Assembly (NCBI GenBank): GCA_021731495.1
Contig: JAKFXG010000030.1
Location: forward strand, 1 to 40,245
DNA length: 40,245 nt
Direction: 5' to 3'
Source: Candidatus Parcubacteria bacterium
Lineage (GTDB): Bacteria > Patescibacteriota > Minisyncoccia > Phycocordibacterales > Phycocordibacteraceae
The notes beneath the pieces are model-generated. The model made no database searches. It was not told where the DNA came from and saw only the letters and a program-made list of their open reading frames with translations. Shown here one piece after another: positions 1 to 6,549 of this stretch (its first letter is position 1; every line of letters begins with the position of its first letter). A program made the position numbers and the translations under genes.

Positions 1-108
1 ATTGATTTGATGGAGTGTCAGGATTGCAATGGTACTGGCATTGAATCGGAATCCCACCCGAAGCTTGTGGCCGGTGAACCCTACGTCGGCGGAAGCCCAC
101 ACTCTTGA
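1..108 (+). CDS. C-terminal end of an unidentified protein
   Basis: The frame is open from base 1 to a TGA at 106-108, giving the last 35 residues of a protein whose start lies outside the window. It carries one Cys-x-x-Cys-x-Gly-Thr-Gly motif (ECQDCNGTG), the kind of zinc-binding half-knuckle seen in DnaJ-type zinc fingers, followed by a polar tail. One motif is too little to name a family. A strong terminator follows after five bases, which supports this being the true 3' end of a gene. Confidence 0.5.
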   Translation: MDLMECQDCNGTGIESESHPKLVAGEPYVGGSPHS

Positions 109-113
109 ACAAC

Positions 114-152
114 CCCGCGCGTGCGCTTGGGCGCCGCGCGGGATTTGTTTTT
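114..152 (+). terminator. Rho-independent terminator
   Basis: The arms CCCGCGCG (114-121) and CGCGCGGG (135-142) enclose a second GCGC/GCGC stem. A T-rich run follows at 144-152. It ends the upstream partial gene and separates it from tRNA-Gln. Confidence 0.85.
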
Positions 153-182
153 CACACCATTGTGCGTCAAGATGGGCCATAT

Positions 183-255
183 TGGGGAGTGGTGTAACTG
201 GTAACACGCCTGCCTTTGGAGCAGGAGACTCTAGGATCGTCCCCTAGCTCCCCAG
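183..255 (+). tRNA. tRNA-Gln (anticodon UUG)
   Basis: The acceptor stem TGGGGAG (183-189) pairs with CTCCCCA (248-254), giving the unusual U1-A72 pair typical of bacterial tRNA-Gln. The anticodon arm is CCTGC, loop CTTTGGA, GCAGG, which places TTG at positions 34-36. The T-stem is CTAGG/CCTAG, with a slightly atypical loop. The discriminator is G255. The CCA end is not encoded (GCC is followed by G), so tRNA nucleotidyltransferase must add it. Confidence 0.93.
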
Positions 256-256
256 C

Positions 257-386
257 CGAATTGAAGTTTTTTACAAGTAGAGCGTTCCATTAGAAAAAAG
301 CTTCAATTCGCTTCGCGGGCGCCGCTAGGCGCCAAGAAGAGTATTTGAAGTATAAAAATCGCGTCGAAATCAGCAGACTTTCGACG
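257..386. repeat. Cluster of three palindromes downstream of tRNA-Gln
   Basis: Three inverted repeats follow each other. The first has arms CGAATTGAAG plus T6 (257-272) and A6-G-CTTCAATTCG (294-310), a 16-bp stem with one bulge. The second is GGCGCC-GCTA-GGCGCC (318-333). The third is CGTCGAAA (362-369) with TTTCGACG (379-386). No gene is visible between the tRNA and ubiA. The first could act as a tRNA terminator on either strand. Together they resemble the hairpin array after tRNA-Ala at 31356. Confidence 0.6.
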
Positions 387-422
387 ATGGTTTTGAGATA
401 GGTTCGGACTCCGAGGAGCATC

Positions 423-440
423 CTCAAATGAACATTTGAG
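423..440. repeat. Palindrome over the 3' end of the UbiA gene
   Basis: CTCAAATG (423-430), AA, CATTTGAG (433-440) is a perfect 8-bp inverted repeat. On the minus strand it encodes the last residues of the UbiA protein, and its TGA stop lies inside the right arm. The position mirrors the palindrome at the end of atpA. Confidence 0.55.
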
Positions 441-1038
441 CTAGAAGTGCAATGCCCGTAAAAAATAAAAGTCCTAAAACTATAAAGGTATGTTTGCCTA
501 GCACATTTGCCAAAGTCGGTGTTTTACAAAATTCCCTGTCCGCTTGTCTGTCCCGATAATCCAAGAGCAATTCATATGAGTACACCAAACTCGCAACAGC
601 TATATACACAAGAAGATTTTGAGTAAATGGTTGGACAAAAAGAATCGCTATCGCTGACGACCAGACCAGTGTTGCGAGAATAGGTATGTTGGGCTTGAGG
701 AAGAAAGAATAGAATATCGAAAAAAGATATACCACCGCGAACATAAGTAGATACTCTCCTAGAAAAAGCGTAGACCACCCGACTCCTACTATCAGAAGTC
801 CGATTGAGATATAGAAAGCCTGTTGACGAGTGATTTTACCGCTCGGTATGGCGCGGTTTATATGACCAAGACTATCTTTGGGAGCATCAACCCAGTCATT
901 GAAAGCAAAAGAGAACAAAAGAAACAGCAATGCGCCTATGCCGTAATAAATGGAGCTTGAGAAAAAAGAGAGAAGCAGCCCCACCCCAAGAGACTTAATA
1001 AAACGCGTTGTCTGTATAAACCCAAAAATCATCTTCAC
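424..1038 (-). CDS. UbiA-family prenyltransferase
   Basis: This is a 204-residue polytopic membrane protein of the UbiA superfamily, which transfers prenyl groups from allylic diphosphates to an acceptor at the membrane. Both Asp-rich metal-diphosphate sites are visible: N47-D48-x2-D51-x3-D55 (NDWVDAPKD) and D160-x2-D163-x3-D167 (DYRDRQAD). The spacing suits the superfamily. About seven hydrophobic segments surround these loops. The protein is shorter than typical UbiA or MenA (about 290 residues), so the acceptor cannot be named; archaeal-type lipid or sugar prenyltransferases are possible. The start is taken as GTG at 1036-1038 because a perfect TATAAT box lies six bases upstream, which suggests a leaderless mRNA. 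The C-terminus is formed by a palindrome. Confidence 0.85.
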   Translation of the reverse strand: MKMIFGFIQTTRFIKSLGVGLLLSFFSSSIYYGIGALLFLLFSFAFNDWVDAPKDSLGHINRAIPSGKITRQQAFYISIGLLIVGVGWSTLFLGEYLLMFAVVYLFSIFYSFFLKPNIPILATLVWSSAIAILFVQPFTQNLLVYIAVASLVYSYELLLDYRDRQADREFCKTPTLANVLGKHTFIVLGLLFFTGIALLAQMFI

Positions 1039-1044
1039 GTCTAA

Positions 1045-1050
1045 ATTATA
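1045..1050 (-). promoter_or_regulatory. -10 box for the UbiA gene (leaderless)
   Basis: TATAAT on the minus strand ends six bases before the GTG start codon. Transcription would begin at or next to the start codon. No clear -35 is seen at normal spacing. Confidence 0.55.
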
Positions 1051-1063
1051 CCTGTCCGAGGGG

Positions 1064-1279
1064 GGTCAATGGATTATTGCTGCAGCTGAAGATCGATGGT
1101 TACTTTCGAAAGGTGAAAAACAAAAGTGGGGAACTCAATTTACGCATGATGGCGGACAAGCACCAATGCTGTCAGACAAAGAGTCGGGCATTACTGACGC
1201 AATGAGGAAAGAGCGAGGCATTCCTGCGAGGGCGGAGCAATTATCTGTGCATTTAGGGAGTCTGAACTCTCGAGAGTGA
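1064..1279 (+). pseudogene. Fragment of a DUF6624-like protein
   Basis: An open frame of about 72 residues, without a convincing start, ends at TGA 1277-1279. Its sequence contains AEDRWLLSKGEKQKWGTQF, then a Gly-Gln-x-Pro stretch and R-x3-Gly-Ile-Pro-x-R-AEQL. This resembles the C-terminal half of DUF6624 proteins (LxDRxL, G-x-x-Q-x-[YW]-GTQ, then R-x3-GL-x-PL). The N-terminal half is absent because the homology begins directly beside the ubiA promoter. I read it as a truncated remnant. A short functional protein is possible, but no start codon or ribosome binding site fits. Confidence 0.45.
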
Positions 1280-1315
1280 GGTCCCCACGTCGTGCCAAAT
1301 GACCAGCTCACAAGA

Positions 1316-1321
1316 TATAAT
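1316..1321 (+). promoter_or_regulatory. -10 box for the NADAR gene
   Basis: TATAAT lies eight bases before the ATG at 1330, with no ribosome binding site between them. This fits a leaderless or near-leaderless transcript. Confidence 0.5.
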
Positions 1322-1329
1322 GAACACGT

Positions 1330-1776
1330 ATGCCCAGGGTCTCACCAGAAATCTTTGCCATTTATTTTTCACCGTACACAGCCCATGCGATTGAGATAGA
1401 CGGTGTTGTTTATCCAACGGTAGAACACGCCTATCAGTGTTCGCGATACGCTGAGGATAAAATAAAAGAAGAAATTAGAGCTCAACGAAGTCCAATTGTA
1501 GCTTGGGAAGTATCTTCGAAATATAAGCATGCACAAATCCCACTCTTTAAAAGTCCTGAGTACAAGAGAGCTGTTATGAAAGATCTCATGCGTGCGAAAG
1601 CTCTGCAGCACCAAGACGTACGCAAAGCGTTGTTAGGAACCGAAGACGCACAAGTCGTGAAGCACATAACGACATATCCGCCAGGTGATGGGTTCTGGGA
1701 CGATGGAGAACATGGTGAAGGGAAGAACGAAATCGGCAAAATTTGGATGGAAATTCGAGAGGAGTTAAAAGATTAG
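1330..1776 (+). CDS. NADAR (YbiA-like) family protein
   Basis: This 148-residue protein has the NADAR fold signatures: a start of the form FSPYTAHAIEIDG, then YPTVEHAYQCSRY, later a DGFWDDGEHGEGKNEIGKIWMEIREEL tail in which the W-D-x-G-x2-G-x-N-x-[LI]-G-x2-[LW]-M-x-[IV]-R pattern of the family is plain. NADAR proteins act as N-glycosidases on ADP-ribose derivatives or riboflavin-pathway intermediates, and some reverse guanine ADP-ribosylation. The substrate here cannot be told. The length matches the single-domain family (about 150-160). It stands alone, with a TATAAT box in front and a terminator behind. Confidence 0.88.
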   Translation: MPRVSPEIFAIYFSPYTAHAIEIDGVVYPTVEHAYQCSRYAEDKIKEEIRAQRSPIVAWEVSSKYKHAQIPLFKSPEYKRAVMKDLMRAKALQHQDVRKALLGTEDAQVVKHITTYPPGDGFWDDGEHGEGKNEIGKIWMEIREELKD

Positions 1777-1823
1777 AAGCGTTCGAATACCGTACCGGAC
1801 GGCCAGTCAATTTGAAATACTAA

Positions 1824-1852
1824 GGGCCCCCGATTTTTCGGGAGCCCTTTTT
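1824..1852 (+). terminator. Rho-independent terminator of the NADAR gene
   Basis: GGGCCCCCGA (1824-1833) pairs with TCGGGAGCCC (1838-1847) with one mismatch. Five T residues follow at 1848-1852. It also stands at the 3' end of the convergent minus-strand gene at 1870. Confidence 0.85.
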
Positions 1853-1869
1853 GGTTGGCAATCGTGTTG

Positions 1870-2460
1870 TTAGGAACGAAAGTATCGGTCGATGGTGAAG
1901 GTGAGACCATCATGCGTCGGGCTAAGCTCATAGCCGCCCTCATCATATCCGCTCACGGCGAGCAATGGTCGCGCGCCTGGCACAGCCGCTCTAATCCAGA
2001 GTCCGTGTTTCTTGCTCAGAATCTCGAGTTCATCAGCGAAGGCCGATACTCGTGCAGTAAAGCTTTTTTGCCAGGGCAATTCTGGCCATAGAATTTCAGC
2101 CGTCCTACGCGCGCGTCGAACAGCATTTAGACGAACCTCTTCGGGCTCTTCATCTCTACGAAGGTTATCCATAGAGATTGCACGCAGTGTGTATGGGGGA
2201 GCGAAGCCGAACGGACTCCCAAACTGTTCCTCCGATATGAAGCCGCGAACATCGTGGAGTCTTCCGTCGGGACTTTGGACAGCCGCATGGCGAATCACTT
2301 CGCCGTTCATGAGACCGACTATCGGCCAACCAAGCCCTTGATGAAGTGCTGTCGCGAAGGCATAGCACGCACCATCGAGATACATTGTAAGGCACTCTTC
2401 GTGAAGTGCTTCCCAAGACTCTTCATCTTGTTCCAGCAGTTTATGAATGATCGTTGGCAT
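1870..2460 (-). CDS. Unknown protein with a possible Cys-His-Asp papain-like triad
   Basis: This is a 196-residue soluble protein. The start at 2460 is chosen because AAAGGAGG lies five bases upstream; a longer frame reaches 2499 but has no such site. The N-terminal third reads GACYAFATALHQGLGWP, then IRHAAVQSPDGRLHDVRGF. That puts Cys32, His58 and Asp70 in the order and spacing of papain/transglutaminase-like domains found in many uncharacterised phage and toxin-associated proteins (C-x-A-x2-A-L...H-x-x-V...DG-x2-x-D-x-RG). The triad is an inference from the pattern. The C-terminal 110 residues are unrecognised. It is transcribed convergently to the NADAR gene. Confidence 0.65.
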   Translation of the reverse strand: MPTIIHKLLEQDEESWEALHEECLTMYLDGACYAFATALHQGLGWPIVGLMNGEVIRHAAVQSPDGRLHDVRGFISEEQFGSPFGFAPPYTLRAISMDNLRRDEEPEEVRLNAVRRARRTAEILWPELPWQKSFTARVSAFADELEILSKKHGLWIRAAVPGARPLLAVSGYDEGGYELSPTHDGLTFTIDRYFRS

Positions 2461-2600
2461 GTGCCCCTCCTTTGTCGAATTGAGAGCCGTGATACTCAAA
2501 GGTCTGGTGTAGAGAATGCCATAAAATATATAAAAGACAAATACCTAAATTACTTTCGCATAGGTCGAGTCTTCTCTATGTGGAAGTGGAGAAGTTTCTA

Positions 2601-2629
2601 TTGTCCTTTTGGGGAAAATTCTCTATAGT
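2601..2629 (+). promoter_or_regulatory. Promoter of the gene at 2684
   Basis: TTGTCC (2601-2606) and TATAGT (2624-2629) are separated by exactly 17 bases. Transcription should start near 2636. Confidence 0.6.
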
Positions 2630-2632
2630 CGC

Positions 2633-2660
2633 TTTCAGAAGTTATTTCGTTTCTCTGAAA
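2633..2660. promoter_or_regulatory. Possible operator dyad
   Basis: TTTCAGA (2633-2639) and TCTGAAA (2654-2660) form a perfect 7-bp dyad that covers the predicted transcription start of the promoter at 2601-2629. Its position suits repressor binding, or a hairpin in the leader. No candidate regulator is adjacent. Confidence 0.35.
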
Positions 2661-2683
2661 TCTAGAAAGAGGGGATAGAACAG

Positions 2684-3034
2684 ATGAAACACTATGCCGA
2701 GCGCAGACCGTCTCGCGTCCCTAAAACGATAGTCCCAGTGACATACCCGCCGTTTGTTCAGGCTCTCATCGAGTCTATTTCTGACTTGATCGATGGGGCC
2801 GAGAACATTGTGGGGAGAAGGGAATCCAGTCAGCGGGGGACTAACAGTGTTCGCTTCAATTCAATCGCAAACGTCAGTTTGGAAATCTTCATCAATGCCC
2901 GGGACGCAAGGTATATCCTCTTCATCCTGACGGAACATGTGAAGGTGTCTGGTGGTGAAAAGGCATCCGAACTCATATTCAATCGCTTAAAGGCAAAAGG
3001 CTACTCCGTGGAGTACAGCCGTACTTGCCGATAG
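2684..3034 (+). CDS. Small unknown protein
   Basis: This is a soluble 116-residue protein with no family I recognise. The N-terminus is basic (KHYAERRPSRVPK). A mixed alpha/beta-looking middle follows, with acidic helix PPFVQALIESISDLIDGAEN and strand VSLEIFINARDARYILFIL. A second helix, then KGYSVEYSR, ends the protein. The start ATG has a purine-rich AGAGGGG upstream. The gene has its own 17-bp-spaced promoter, a dyad at the transcription start and a perfect terminator, so it is a complete single-gene unit. Confidence 0.65.
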   Translation: MKHYAERRPSRVPKTIVPVTYPPFVQALIESISDLIDGAENIVGRRESSQRGTNSVRFNSIANVSLEIFINARDARYILFILTEHVKVSGGEKASELIFNRLKAKGYSVEYSRTCR

Positions 3035-3040
3035 TTTTAT

Positions 3041-3071
3041 GCCCGGACCGTGTGAGGTCCGGGCATTTTCG
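3041..3071 (+). terminator. Rho-independent terminator
   Basis: GCCCGGACC (3041-3049) and GGTCCGGGC (3056-3064) form a perfect 9-bp stem, followed by ATTTTCGTT. Confidence 0.85.
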
Positions 3072-3092
3072 TTCTCTGAGGTTCTTCCGAGT

Positions 3093-3118
3093 AAAAATAA
3101 CCCGCGCCGAAGCGCGGG
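3093..3118 (-). terminator. Rho-independent terminator (minus strand)
   Basis: CCCGCGC (3101-3107), CGAA, GCGCGGG (3112-3118). On the minus strand the hairpin is followed by TTATTTTTA. It ends the small gene at 3148-3345. Confidence 0.8.
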
Positions 3119-3147
3119 TAGGGAAGACGAAGACTACCGGAAGATTC

Positions 3148-3345
3148 TTATTTCTTAGGGTTCCTAATAAATGCCGGCAGACTGCTCGAGCGTTCGTGTG
3201 GGGTAGGTAACCGCTGCTGGACGGCAGACTTCTGTGTTCTGGGGCGTTCGGCCACTTTGTCCCAGGCCTGTTGCTGTTCCCGCGCTCGTTTTCTGGCCCG
3301 CTCTCTTCGTTGGTAGAGATGGTCGTATCTCTTCGAATGGTTCAC
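3148..3345 (-). CDS. Small basic unknown protein
   Basis: This is a 65-residue, highly charged protein with no known family. I chose the GTG at 3343-3345 because AAGGAG lies seven bases upstream; a longer frame exists but has no ribosome binding site. Residues 10-40 form a predicted Arg/Gln-rich helix (QRRERARKRAREQQQAW), and the tail is Pro/Ser-rich. Such composition suits nucleic-acid binding, but this is only an inference. The gene has its own terminator and lies head-to-tail with the minus-strand gene at 3483. Confidence 0.55.
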   Translation of the reverse strand: MNHSKRYDHLYQRRERARKRAREQQQAWDKVAERPRTQKSAVQQRLPTPHERSSSLPAFIRNPKK

Positions 3346-3436
3346 ACACGTCTCCTTTCTATTCTGAATGCGCATCTCTTCGAGCAGTTTTGCCGAAGGT
3401 CGACAAAAGCATACATTAAATCGTATACAAGCGTCA

Positions 3437-3468
3437 ATAAAACAAAACCCTCGCGGCAAGGCCGCGAG
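3437..3468 (-). terminator. Rho-independent terminator (minus strand)
   Basis: CTCGCGGC (3450-3457), AAG, GCCGCGAG (3461-3468) is a perfect 8-bp stem. On the minus strand GGGTTTTGTTTTATT follows. It ends the gene at 3483-3950. Confidence 0.85.
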
Positions 3469-3482
3469 AGCTTCTAGAGATC

Positions 3483-3950
3483 CTAGTGACGCATGCTTCT
3501 GCGAGCATTGTCACGGACCCGGGACGATAGGACGCCCATATTTGGGCCCGACCCCAACGGCGGCGTCGAATGCGGGGTGCCCACAGGCACTCCTTTAATC
3601 ACCATAAGTGTCGATGCTCGGTCACGACGACCTTCATCGTGCTCTCGCTCAAGTGCGAGAAGCAATTCCCTACGTGCCCACCTCTTCCAAGGCGGTATCG
3701 GGCACGCGGAGATGAAGTGTCTCAGAACTGAAGAACTAAGTTCTTCTTGGCACACGCACAGGTGATTGCCGAAGGCATCCCAGACGTCATCATCTTCGAG
3801 TCTGGCGACGAGCTTCAACATCTTGTGACGCCCATTATTCCGGACCAACTGCCCGCTGCGAATACGTTCCCTATTTTTTGGCGACCCCGCCAGGGAATGT
3901 TCTGGATTGCTGTTACCCGGCATAAGGCATTTCAAGATTCGTCTAAACAC
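3483..3950 (-). CDS. Unknown protein
   Basis: This 155-residue soluble protein is not recognised. The start is taken as GTG at 3948-3950, seven bases after AAGGAG; a TTG two codons upstream is too close to that site. Residues of note are an acidic patch (ARLEDDDVWDAF), a Cys-x-Cys (HLCVCQEE) and a basic helical stretch (PPWKRWARRELLLALERE). The C-terminus is Gly/Pro-rich, then Arg-rich. Its leader holds a 10-bp hairpin with one bulge (3993-4019). The gene is a self-contained unit with its own ribosome binding site and terminator. Confidence 0.5.
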   Translation of the reverse strand: MFRRILKCLMPGNSNPEHSLAGSPKNRERIRSGQLVRNNGRHKMLKLVARLEDDDVWDAFGNHLCVCQEELSSSVLRHFISACPIPPWKRWARRELLLALEREHDEGRRDRASTLMVIKGVPVGTPHSTPPLGSGPNMGVLSSRVRDNARRSMRH

Positions 3951-4123
3951 TAGCAAGCTCCTTACTTTGTTGGTGAACCCCTAAAGGACAAAATCGGTAC
4001 TGGCCGAAACCAGTCCGATACATGCACCATACACGAAGATTTTATTTTCTCCAAAAAATCGCTCTACTTTTCTGGTGATAACTTAGATACTCCTAACCTT
4101 TCTTCAATGATTAAATAGAGGCA

Positions 4124-4279
4124 ATGAGAAATCTAAAATTCGGCACCAATTTCACCATCTTTATCCTGTTCTTTGGGGTAGCTGTTCTGGAGGCAATTCA
4201 AACCCAAAATTGGGCACGAATCGCATTTTGGGGAGCGATTGCAGTTGTATTTCTCTTGGCCGATGCAAAGAAAGAGTAA
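4124..4279 (+). CDS. Small two-helix membrane protein
   Basis: This 51-residue frame reads MRNLKFGTNFTIFILFFGVA, then a short polar turn (EAIQTQNW), then a second hydrophobic segment (ARIAFWGAIAVVFLLA) and a charged end (DAKKE). That is the layout of a small helical-hairpin membrane protein. Its last 17 bases overlap the start of the next gene in another frame, which suggests translational coupling. A short GAGG lies just before the ATG. No family is recognised; the coherent hydrophobicity and the overlap are the support. Confidence 0.55.
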   Translation: MRNLKFGTNFTIFILFFGVAVLEAIQTQNWARIAFWGAIAVVFLLADAKKE

Positions 4280-4526
4280 GCCGGTACCGCACGTTGTGTA
4301 CATTCTCGAGTGTGCGGACACATCACTCTACGTCGGGTGCACCAATAACCTCGAGAAGCGGCTGAAAGAGCATAATCACTCAAAACAGGGGGCACACTAT
4401 ACTAAAATTCGTCGCCCAGTCTCTCTCAGGTACTCGGAAGCGTTTTCGAATTTAAAAGAGGCTCGGGCGCGGGAGGCCGCGTTGAAGCGACTCCCGCGCA
4501 AGAAAAAGCTCACTCTGTTACAATAG
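4263..4526 (+). CDS. GIY-YIG domain protein (YhbQ/UPF0213-like)
   Basis: This 87-residue protein is a single GIY-YIG nuclease-like domain. It has the VVYILECADTSLYVGCTNNL start, in which VYIL and YVGCT correspond to the GIY and YIG strands, then R and LKEHN, and ends in the basic AREAALKRLPRKKKLTLL typical of the YhbQ/UPF0213 group. Those proteins are thought to act on DNA, but their substrates are poorly known. The start is the ATG at 4263, which lies inside the end of the upstream membrane gene. The length fits the family (about 80-100). Confidence 0.88.
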   Translation: MQRKSKPVPHVVYILECADTSLYVGCTNNLEKRLKEHNHSKQGAHYTKIRRPVSLRYSEAFSNLKEARAREAALKRLPRKKKLTLLQ

Positions 4527-4533
4527 TCCCAAC

Positions 4534-5580
4534 ATGTCTATAAAAAAGCACGGAGCATTTGTGAGCGTTGCGACGCTCGCTCTTGTTTATACCCTCGGCT
4601 ACTCCGGCCTTGTTTCGTCCGAGTATCGCTCCGCAGCCGCCGATATGGTGGAGCGGTTCATTCCACTGCCGGTCCTTGATAAGGCAGACTATGATGCGCG
4701 ACTCCTTGCGCTCGCGCACCTGGATACTGCGGCCCCCTCTACCGCTTCTTCTACACAGCGGCTCTGGCCGGTTAAAACGGTCTACCCAAATGCGGGAGCC
4801 CTGCTACCTTTCAACCGTATCGTGGCCTATTATGGAAATTTCTATTCAAAAGGAATGGGCGTTCTGGGAGAATATCCGACGGACCAACTGCTCGCGATGC
4901 TCGATGCGGAAGTACAGAAATGGGAAGCGGCAGATCCAACCACGCCCGTGATACCAGCTATTCATTACATCGTGGTTGTGGCGCAGGCCGGTGCGGGTAA
5001 AGAAGGGAAGTATATTCTCCGCATGCCGGATGATCAGATCGACCATGCACTCGCTCTAGCGAAACAGGCGCACGGAATTGTGTTCCTGGACGTACAGGTG
5101 GCGTTAAGTACTTTGCAGTATGAGCTGCCTATGCTCGAAAAGTATTTAAAGATGCCTCAGGTTCATCTTGCCATCGATCCCGAGTTCTCAATGAAAAATG
5201 GCAATCGGCCGGGAACAGTGATCGGTACCTTCGACGCGACCGACATAAATTACGCCGCGGAGTATCTCGCAGGGCTCGTGCGTGAGAATCATCTGCCGCC
5301 GAAAATTCTCGTCGTACACCGCTTTACATATGCTATGGTCACCAACTATAAAAATATACGGCCGCTGCCCGAGGTGCAGATCGTGATGGATATGGACGGC
5401 TTCGGTTCCAAAGCGAAGAAGTACGGTACGTACAGCAGGGTCATAGCACCTGAACCGGTCCAGTTCACCGGCATCAAGCTTTTTTATAAAAATGATGCAC
5501 GGCCGCCCGCTGATGGCCTCCTCACTCCCGCCGAAGTGTTGAATCTCACTCCTGCGCCGATCTATATTCAGTATCAGTAA
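4534..5580 (+). CDS. Exported protein of unknown function
   Basis: This 348-residue protein begins with a basic tip and a hydrophobic segment (KKHGAFVSVATLALVYTLGY), which is a signal peptide or N-terminal anchor, so the body should lie outside the membrane. The body has an alpha/beta pattern: FNRIVAYYGNFYS, PAIHYIVVVAQ, HGIVFLDVQVA, QVHLAIDPEFSM, KILVVHRFTYAM and VQIVMDMDGFG. Repeated strands ending in Asp suggest a TIM-barrel-like or glycosidase-like fold, but I cannot name a family. TACAAT with an upstream TG lies nine bases before the ATG, and there is no ribosome binding site. Confidence 0.7.
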   Translation: MSIKKHGAFVSVATLALVYTLGYSGLVSSEYRSAAADMVERFIPLPVLDKADYDARLLALAHLDTAAPSTASSTQRLWPVKTVYPNAGALLPFNRIVAYYGNFYSKGMGVLGEYPTDQLLAMLDAEVQKWEAADPTTPVIPAIHYIVVVAQAGAGKEGKYILRMPDDQIDHALALAKQAHGIVFLDVQVALSTLQYELPMLEKYLKMPQVHLAIDPEFSMKNGNRPGTVIGTFDATDINYAAEYLAGLVRENHLPPKILVVHRFTYAMVTNYKNIRPLPEVQIVMDMDGFGSKAKKYGTYSRVIAPEPVQFTGIKLFYKNDARPPADGLLTPAEVLNLTPAPIYIQYQ

Positions 5581-5588
5581 GAAAGAGA

Positions 5589-5616
5589 GAATCCCCGGCC
5601 ATGAGGTCGGGGATTC
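5589..5616. terminator. Stem-loop between convergent genes
   Basis: GAATCCCCGGCC (5589-5600), ATGA, GGTCGGGGATTC (5605-5616) forms a 12-bp stem with one G-T pair. It stands between two convergent 3' ends. The minus side is followed by TCTCTCTTTCTT and the plus side has no T run, so it best serves the minus gene. Confidence 0.65.
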
Positions 5617-5650
5617 CAGTAAGAGGTAAGAACCGAGAAGGAGCAGAAAA

Positions 5651-6412
5651 TCAGAACGCGACGACGGCGAACAAACCAATCATGCTCTTTGGCTTGTCGC
5701 TGGAGTCGGCCACGCTTCCCCATGTCCGCATTACCTGCGGGCCCACGGTGATGCTCTCGGTTATTTCGTACCCGAGGGTGATGTTCGCCGCCCACACGGG
5801 CCCATCACTTGGGGCCCAGTTGGCGGTGTACTTCCAGCCGCTGACGTCGACGGTCAGATTAGGCTTTCCCCACAGTCCGCTCAGTTTCGAGCTGACCACC
5901 GCTCCACCCGCGAGGGCGAAAGCATCGTCATGGAGGGTGAAGCTGTGTTTGTAGTCGGCGATGCCGTACGGCCGGATGCTGGTGTTGTCGCCGAGATCGA
6001 ACAGACGCGAGACTTTGACGCGAGCATCGCCGGTGTTATAGAGGTTCCCCGGCCCGGGGCCAACGCCGAAGTAGTAGTCGGCCACGGACATGTCGACATC
6101 AAGTCCGGAAACCTTGAAGCGTTTCCCCAGCCGGATGTCGATTTCTTTGCCGGTGTCGAAGTCTTGAAGTGGGGCCACAAGAAATAGGTTTCCATAGAAA
6201 CCGGTCTCTTTGTCGACGCATTCTGGCATTGCCAGAAACGCCGGACCATTCGTGGCATAGGTGCCAGTGTTGGAGAATAGCGCACGCGACGCCACCGATG
6301 TCCAGAGCGAACAACTGAATCGGTCCGACTTTTCGGCCGCATTCACGAAATTCGTCGCGGATGCGAGCAGAGCGATGACGGCGGCACCAGACATTTTCAT
6401 TGAACGGAGCAT
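5651..6412 (-). CDS. Exported beta-barrel-like protein
   Basis: This 253-residue protein has a clear Sec signal peptide (KMSGAAVIALLASATNFVNA, cleavage expected before AEKS). The mature part consists of alternating short strands such as IDIRLGKRFKV, LDVDMSVADYY, ARVKVSRLFDL, NLTVDVSGWKY, WAANITLGYEI and SITVGPQVM. It ends in a hydrophobic strand with a terminal Phe (GLFAVVAF), a hallmark of outer-membrane beta-barrels recognised by BamA. That is unexpected in a CPR genome without a classical outer membrane. AAGGAG lies six bases before the ATG, and a near-consensus promoter is present. A secreted beta-sandwich protein is an alternative. Confidence 0.65.
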   Translation of the reverse strand: MLRSMKMSGAAVIALLASATNFVNAAEKSDRFSCSLWTSVASRALFSNTGTYATNGPAFLAMPECVDKETGFYGNLFLVAPLQDFDTGKEIDIRLGKRFKVSGLDVDMSVADYYFGVGPGPGNLYNTGDARVKVSRLFDLGDNTSIRPYGIADYKHSFTLHDDAFALAGGAVVSSKLSGLWGKPNLTVDVSGWKYTANWAPSDGPVWAANITLGYEITESITVGPQVMRTWGSVADSSDKPKSMIGLFAVVAF

Positions 6413-6481
6413 GAACTTCTCCTTTTTCTGTCTTGTTTATGGACCCTGCAACGAGGCGGGGGGCTGAAAGAACTCAAATTC

Positions 6482-6510
6482 GTGATAGCATATTGAAACT
6501 AGCCTGTCAA
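6482..6510 (-). promoter_or_regulatory. Strong promoter of the beta-barrel-like gene
   Basis: On the minus strand, TTGACA (6505-6510) and TATCAC (6482-6487) are 17 bases apart, with TGC directly before the -10 (extended -10). The leader is about 60 nt and ends with AAGGAG before the start codon. Confidence 0.75.
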
Positions 6511-6511
6511 G

Positions 6512-6547
6512 TATAAAAAGTCGGCCACGCATGGGGAATGCGCGGCC
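6512..6547 (-). terminator. Rho-independent terminator of the Nudix gene
   Basis: GGCC-A-CGCAT (6523-6532), a 5-nt loop, ATGCG-C-GGCC (6538-6547). On the minus strand GACTTTTTATAC follows. It lies just upstream of the promoter at 6482-6510 and insulates the two minus-strand genes. Confidence 0.8.
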
Positions 6548-6549
6548 AG

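Noticed and set aside
2254-2628. A 124-codon plus-strand frame overlapping the gene at 1870-2460
   Set aside because: It is antisense to a gene with a strong ribosome binding site and crosses the promoter of the gene at 2684; no motif supports it.
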